53,384 nucleotides of DNA, taken from Pseudomonas sp. Ant30-3. GTDB lineage: Bacteria > Pseudomonadota > Gammaproteobacteria > Pseudomonadales > Pseudomonadaceae. The position numbers and the translations under genes were made by a program. Under the pieces are notes generated by a model, which had not been told where the DNA came from, searched no databases, and saw nothing but the letters and a program-made list of their open reading frames with translations. This document shows positions 50,561-53,384 of the stretch, piece by piece. The DNA lies in assembly GCF_000690905.1 (NCBI RefSeq), contig NZ_JMCL01000083.1:1-53384 (forward strand), read 5' to 3'. Numbering within the stretch: position 1 is the stretch's first letter; every line of letters begins with the position of its first letter.

Positions 50561-51949
50561 CTAAGCCCGTTTCGATCCGGCATTAGGAAATTCCATATGG
50601 AAGGCTGTTTTTCGATTGGATGAGGTACACCAGATCTTGCCTCCATGGGCCTCTACGATCGACCGCGTAATTGAGAGCCCCAGTCCAGCGTTGCTGGGGC
50701 TCCCTTCACGCCGAGCCGGATCCGCGCGATAAAATCGATCGAAGAGCTTTTCAAGGTGTTCGGGTGCAATGGTTTCTCCTGGGTTTTCCACGACCACAAA
50801 TGTCGAGGTACTTCTCTGTTGGATATCGACATTGATGGTCCTCCCCTCCGGGGTGTACCGCAGCGCATTAGAAAGCAGATTCGAGATAGCTCTGTGCAGC
50901 ATTAGTACGTCGCCCCGGACACTCCCTGCCCCTGAAACCGTTAGGTTGATGCCGCGCTCATCTGCCAGCAGGCGGTAGTATTCGAGCAGCTTCTCTACGA
51001 CGTCCAATAGGTCTATCGGTTTGTTCTCATGGGTAATCAGGCCGTTGTCAGATTTAGCCAGAAAGAGCATGTCGTCGATCATCCGAGACATACGCTTCAA
51101 GTCATCCAGATTCGAATACAGATTGTCTTCGTAGTCCTCAATATTCCTTTTTCTAGAGAGCACCACTTCGGTATGGGTCATCAGATTACTGACCGGTGTG
51201 CGCAGTTCGTGAGCAATGTCCGCAGAGAAATTTGATAACCGGACAAAAGCATCATCCAGACGTGACAACATCGCGTTGAACGACGACACCATCTGTTGAA
51301 GCTCTTTTGGAACAGACGCTAATGGAATTCGCTCTTTAAGTGATTTGGCCGACATCGACGCAGCGACCTTGGTTACCTGACGAATAGGACGCATGCCACT
51401 GCGGGCAACCAACCAGCCCAGCCCCATACTGACGAGCGCGCTGATCACCAGCCCTATCCAGAACCATCGCTGGAGCGTCTCGAAGAAAAACATGTGCTCA
51501 GTAACATCAAAGATCAAGATCACGGTCAGCGGCTTGTCCCGACCGGTCACCATCGATTGTGTCGTCACCCCGCGGAGCATCTGCTCTTGGTTCTGCCATT
51601 CCCAAAAATTATTGTTGGTGGTCGTGAGGAACGCCTCTGGAACATTGACTGGCCCTGGATCAGCGAAAAGTAGCCTCCCGTCATCGTCTAGGATAAGGGC
51701 TGTCAAATTATGGTGAGCCCCGAGCAAAGCCTGTAACTCGGGCTTTAACTCGCTGAATTGATCGATGCTCTTCAGCTCCCCCAGGATTCTCTGGGTCGAG
51801 TCGAGTTTTTCGTATAGAGCCTGTTGATCCAACATTTTGAAGTGATGCTGGCTGAGGTGGTCAAAGCTGACTCCGGCGACGGTGAGCACAGCTGTTACCG
51901 CAAGCATGAACATCAGACCCATGCGTGTAGTCAGGGACAGGCGCTTCAT
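50561..51949 (-). CDS. copS: CopS, copper-sensing histidine kinase
   Basis: 462 residues: TM1 (about 11-30), a periplasmic sensor domain (about 31-162), TM2 (about 163-183), HAMP, then His247 in IAHELRTPVSNLM. The ATPase domain has AISNLLSNALRYTPEG and SNAGLGLSITRSIV. It is of the CusS/CopS family. The start overlaps the copR stop by four bases, so the pair is translationally coupled. Confidence 0.9.
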   Translation of the reverse strand: MKRLSLTTRMGLMFMLAVTAVLTVAGVSFDHLSQHHFKMLDQQALYEKLDSTQRILGELKSIDQFSELKPELQALLGAHHNLTALILDDDGRLLFADPGPVNVPEAFLTTTNNNFWEWQNQEQMLRGVTTQSMVTGRDKPLTVILIFDVTEHMFFFETLQRWFWIGLVISALVSMGLGWLVARSGMRPIRQVTKVAASMSAKSLKERIPLASVPKELQQMVSSFNAMLSRLDDAFVRLSNFSADIAHELRTPVSNLMTHTEVVLSRKRNIEDYEDNLYSNLDDLKRMSRMIDDMLFLAKSDNGLITHENKPIDLLDVVEKLLEYYRLLADERGINLTVSGAGSVRGDVLMLHRAISNLLSNALRYTPEGRTINVDIQQRSTSTFVVVENPGETIAPEHLEKLFDRFYRADPARREGSPSNAGLGLSITRSIVEAHGGKIWCTSSNRKTAFHMEFPNAGSKRA

Positions 51950-52635
51950 TTTGATTCCGAATCCGGTGCATCAAGCATGTAGCCCATACCACGTGCGGTG
52001 TGGATCAGCTTGACCTCAAAGCTGTCATCAATCTTCGCCCTGAGCCTGCGCACCGCAACCTCGATTACGTTGGTATCGCTGTCGAAATTCATGTCCCAAA
52101 CTTGCGAGGCGATGAGCGACTTCGGCAGCACTTCGCCCCGGCGACGGAGCAGCAACTCCAGCAGCGCAAACTCTTTGGCCGTCAGGTCTATGCGTTTTCC
52201 CCCCCGAATGGCCCTGCGTTTGAGCAGGTCAACCTCTAGGTCGGCCAGTTTCATACTGGTTGGCGAGGGCACGCCATTACCGCGACGCAGTAGTGTTCTG
52301 ACGCGGGCCAGCAATTCAGAAAATGCGAAGGGCTTGATCAGGTAATCATCCGCTCCGAGCTCAAGCCCCTTAACGCGATCTTCAACACGGTCTCGCGCAG
52401 TCAGAAATAACACCGGTACATCTTTTCCTGCCGAACGCACCTTCTGAAGCACTTCCCACCCATCCAGACCGGGCATCATGACGTCAAGAATCAGTAGGTC
52501 ATACGCTTCGCTCAAGGCGTGTTGCAGGGCCTCAGTACCATTGGTGAAACGATCAACGTTGAACCCAGCCTCAGTAAGGCCCTGTTGCAAGTAGATACCT
52601 ATTTTCGGTTCGTCTTCAGCAACCAGCAGTCTCAT
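51946..52635 (-). CDS. copR: CopR, copper response regulator
   Basis: 229 residues from MRLLVAEDEPKIG. The receiver domain has Asp51 in LLILDVMMPGLDGW and Lys in YLIKPFAFSEL. The OmpR-type winged helix ends RRLRAKIDDS...TARGMGYMLDAP. It activates copper genes by binding cop boxes of the type seen at 52700, 12696 and elsewhere here. The ATG at 52635 is the conserved start; a longer reading of 19 residues has no support. A box lies 65 bp upstream, consistent with autoregulation. Confidence 0.92.
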   Translation of the reverse strand: MRLLVAEDEPKIGIYLQQGLTEAGFNVDRFTNGTEALQHALSEAYDLLILDVMMPGLDGWEVLQKVRSAGKDVPVLFLTARDRVEDRVKGLELGADDYLIKPFAFSELLARVRTLLRRGNGVPSPTSMKLADLEVDLLKRRAIRGGKRIDLTAKEFALLELLLRRRGEVLPKSLIASQVWDMNFDSDTNVIEVAVRRLRAKIDDSFEVKLIHTARGMGYMLDAPDSESK

Positions 52636-52699
52636 GGGAGTGGCTCTCAAAGTGATGATGGGGCTGAGTTTGCAACGAATTAGCCCAGCCAACCAGAAA

Positions 52700-52715
52700 C
52701 TGACAGAAATGTAAT
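52700..52715. promoter_or_regulatory. cop box in the copR / secreted-protein divergent region
   Basis: CTGACAGAAATGTAAT, the canonical form, lies 65 bp from the copR start and 130 bp from the divergent gene at 52845. Confidence 0.7.
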
Positions 52716-52844
52716 TCTGGCTTCAGGTAGATGTCAGCAAGCGTTGTCTAGGGTTTGCCCATGAACACCGTCAAGTGCTCATCCGACTCTCCAGAGAGAA
52801 AAATCCTCAGGAGTCGGACACCATCCCTATCAAGGAGCGGCCCC

Positions 52845-53204
52845 ATGAGCTATCTCAAAACCATGTTTCTGGTGGGCTCGATCCTGCTCTCGGCCTCGGC
52901 ATGGGCTGAGGGCGGCGGAGACGGAGTGATGGAGCGCATGGAAAGGATGCGTAATCGTAATAAAGCGGAAACGGTTCTGATTCAAGCCGAAAAAACCCCA
53001 GCGGGTCAACGCCATGTGCACATGGCAGAGCACATGAAAATGCTTGGCGAGATCATGAGCCAACTCCATCAAGACCATCCTGATACATCAATGTCGCCCC
53101 AACAACATCTCGCCGGGATGGAGAAGCACGACAAAATCGTCGATGACGTTTTGAACCAAGTGCAACGCGAACACAAGCTAATGCTTTCAGAAAACCATCA
53201 GTAA
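52845..53204 (+). CDS. secreted Met/His-rich protein with AEGGGD N-terminus
   Basis: 119 residues: signal peptide ending ASAWA, mature EGGGDGVMERMERMR, then a Met/His-rich helical region with HVHMAEHMKMLGEIM and HPDTSMSPQQHLAGMEKHD. About nine His and about ten Met in the mature part are consistent with copper binding. The first 30 residues are of the PtrA type seen in four other window proteins; the rest is unrelated to them. AAGGAG precedes the ATG. It is divergent from copRS and shares their cop box. Confidence 0.75.
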   Translation: MSYLKTMFLVGSILLSASAWAEGGGDGVMERMERMRNRNKAETVLIQAEKTPAGQRHVHMAEHMKMLGEIMSQLHQDHPDTSMSPQQHLAGMEKHDKIVDDVLNQVQREHKLMLSENHQ

Positions 53205-53245
53205 ACATCCTCCTTTCAAGGTTTTTCGTAATTAATCCCGGTTAC

Positions 53246-53275
53246 AAACGGCGTCGCTTCGACGCCGTGATTTAT
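53246..53275 (+). terminator. hairpin after the Met/His-rich gene
   Basis: CGGCGTCG, TTCG-type loop and CGACGCCG form a strong stem at about 53249-53268. The following TGATTTATTT has a weak T-run. Confidence 0.5.
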
Positions 53276-53283
53276 TTCAAAAA

Positions 53284-53299
53284 CTGACAGAAATGTAGT
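53284..53299 (+). promoter_or_regulatory. cop box before the gene at the window edge
   Basis: CTGACAGAAATGTAGT, nearly identical to 52700-52715, ends 75 bp before the ATG at 53374. Confidence 0.65.
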
Positions 53300-53373
53300 G
53301 TTCAGGTCAGTTAACTGGCAGTTCAGTTTCTTTAGCATAGCGAGTGTTTTTCTCGCTCATCCTTGAGGTCACT

Positions 53374-53384
53374 ATGAAAGCTAA
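53374..53384 (+). CDS. start of a further cop-box-controlled gene (partial)
   Basis: ATGAAAGCTAA is preceded by TTGAGGTC (possible RBS), and a cop box lies 75 bp upstream. Only MKA can be read before the window ends. By position and spacing it is likely another copper-induced gene. Confidence 0.4.

Noticed and set aside
1..53384. CRISPR arrays, tRNA and rRNA genes
   Set aside because: No regularly spaced repeats of CRISPR type, no tRNA-like cloverleaf with TTC arm and no rRNA stretch was noticed on reading; short RNA genes could still be missed without a search.
20749..53384. Left partner of the 46-bp Tn4651-type ends elsewhere in the window
   Set aside because: I looked for GGGGTT(A/G)TGCCGAGAT and its complement outside 45172-45217 and 47250-47295 and saw none, so the transposon boundaries cannot be fixed here.

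Overview
The window reads as an accessory metal-resistance island from a Pseudomonas-like gammaproteobacterium. The basis is the family mix (CzcCBA/CzcRS, CopCD/CopRS, DUF2790 and PtrA-like secreted small proteins, Pga and Pnt relics) and a Tn4651/Tn4652-type Tn3 transposon. No rRNA, tRNA or CRISPR array was seen, and no housekeeping gene appears intact in its normal setting.

Layout. 1-225: 3' tail of a group II intron. 300-9600: two small secreted proteins, a czcCBA efflux operon (minus strand) and the divergent czcRS two-component system. 9670-13070: czcD, a frameshifted DUF3703 gene, a 5'-truncated cadA, a deleted copA and a PtrA-like gene. 13150-20450: a mini-insertion remnant, a second, more divergent czcICBA operon and another DUF2790 protein. 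20567-23540: IS5-family remnant followed by a complete group II intron. 23890-30310: two direct copies of a roughly 400-bp segment carrying a His-tailed lipoprotein gene, enclosing decayed pgaA, pgaC and pntB, an intact-looking pgaB and a sensor kinase lacking its C-terminus. 30175-39175: metal-homeostasis genes (HupE/UreJ, membrane anchor protein, RcnR-type repressor, RcnA-type exporter, YqaA, TraX, amidase, ZnuA with a Zur box, His-tailed MFS exporter, YHYH microprotein). 39224-42055: chromate resistance. 42861-48746: Tn4651-like genes tnpT/tnpS with a res region, and a tnpA split into two oppositely oriented parts, plus tnpC. 48908-53384: copDC, copSR, a Met/His-rich secreted protein and the start of one further gene.

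Function. RND pumps (CzcCBA, two sets), CDF (CzcD), RcnA-type and MFS exporters would remove Zn, Cd, Co and Ni. CopCD and CopRS deal with copper, ChrBA with chromate and ZnuA with zinc scarcity. Several transcription units share a box of the form ATTAC-N6-GT(C/A)A, often 65-75 bp before the start codon. This suggests a common family of CopR/CzcR-type response regulators. Two CCCCCTAGGGGG palindromes suggest that the RcnR-type repressor controls both its own locus and the MFS exporter.

The most notable observations are: (i) five secreted small proteins with the same predicted mature N-terminus (EGGGD) but different C-termini, all next to metal operons and most behind the shared box; (ii) a transposase gene interrupted by a related transposon and then inverted, with 46-bp ends and a CTGTC duplication still legible; (iii) duplicated promoter and lipoprotein segments; and (iv) an orphan MerR-type promoter in front of czcRS. 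All calls rest on reading the sequence and on remembered family features; no database search was run.
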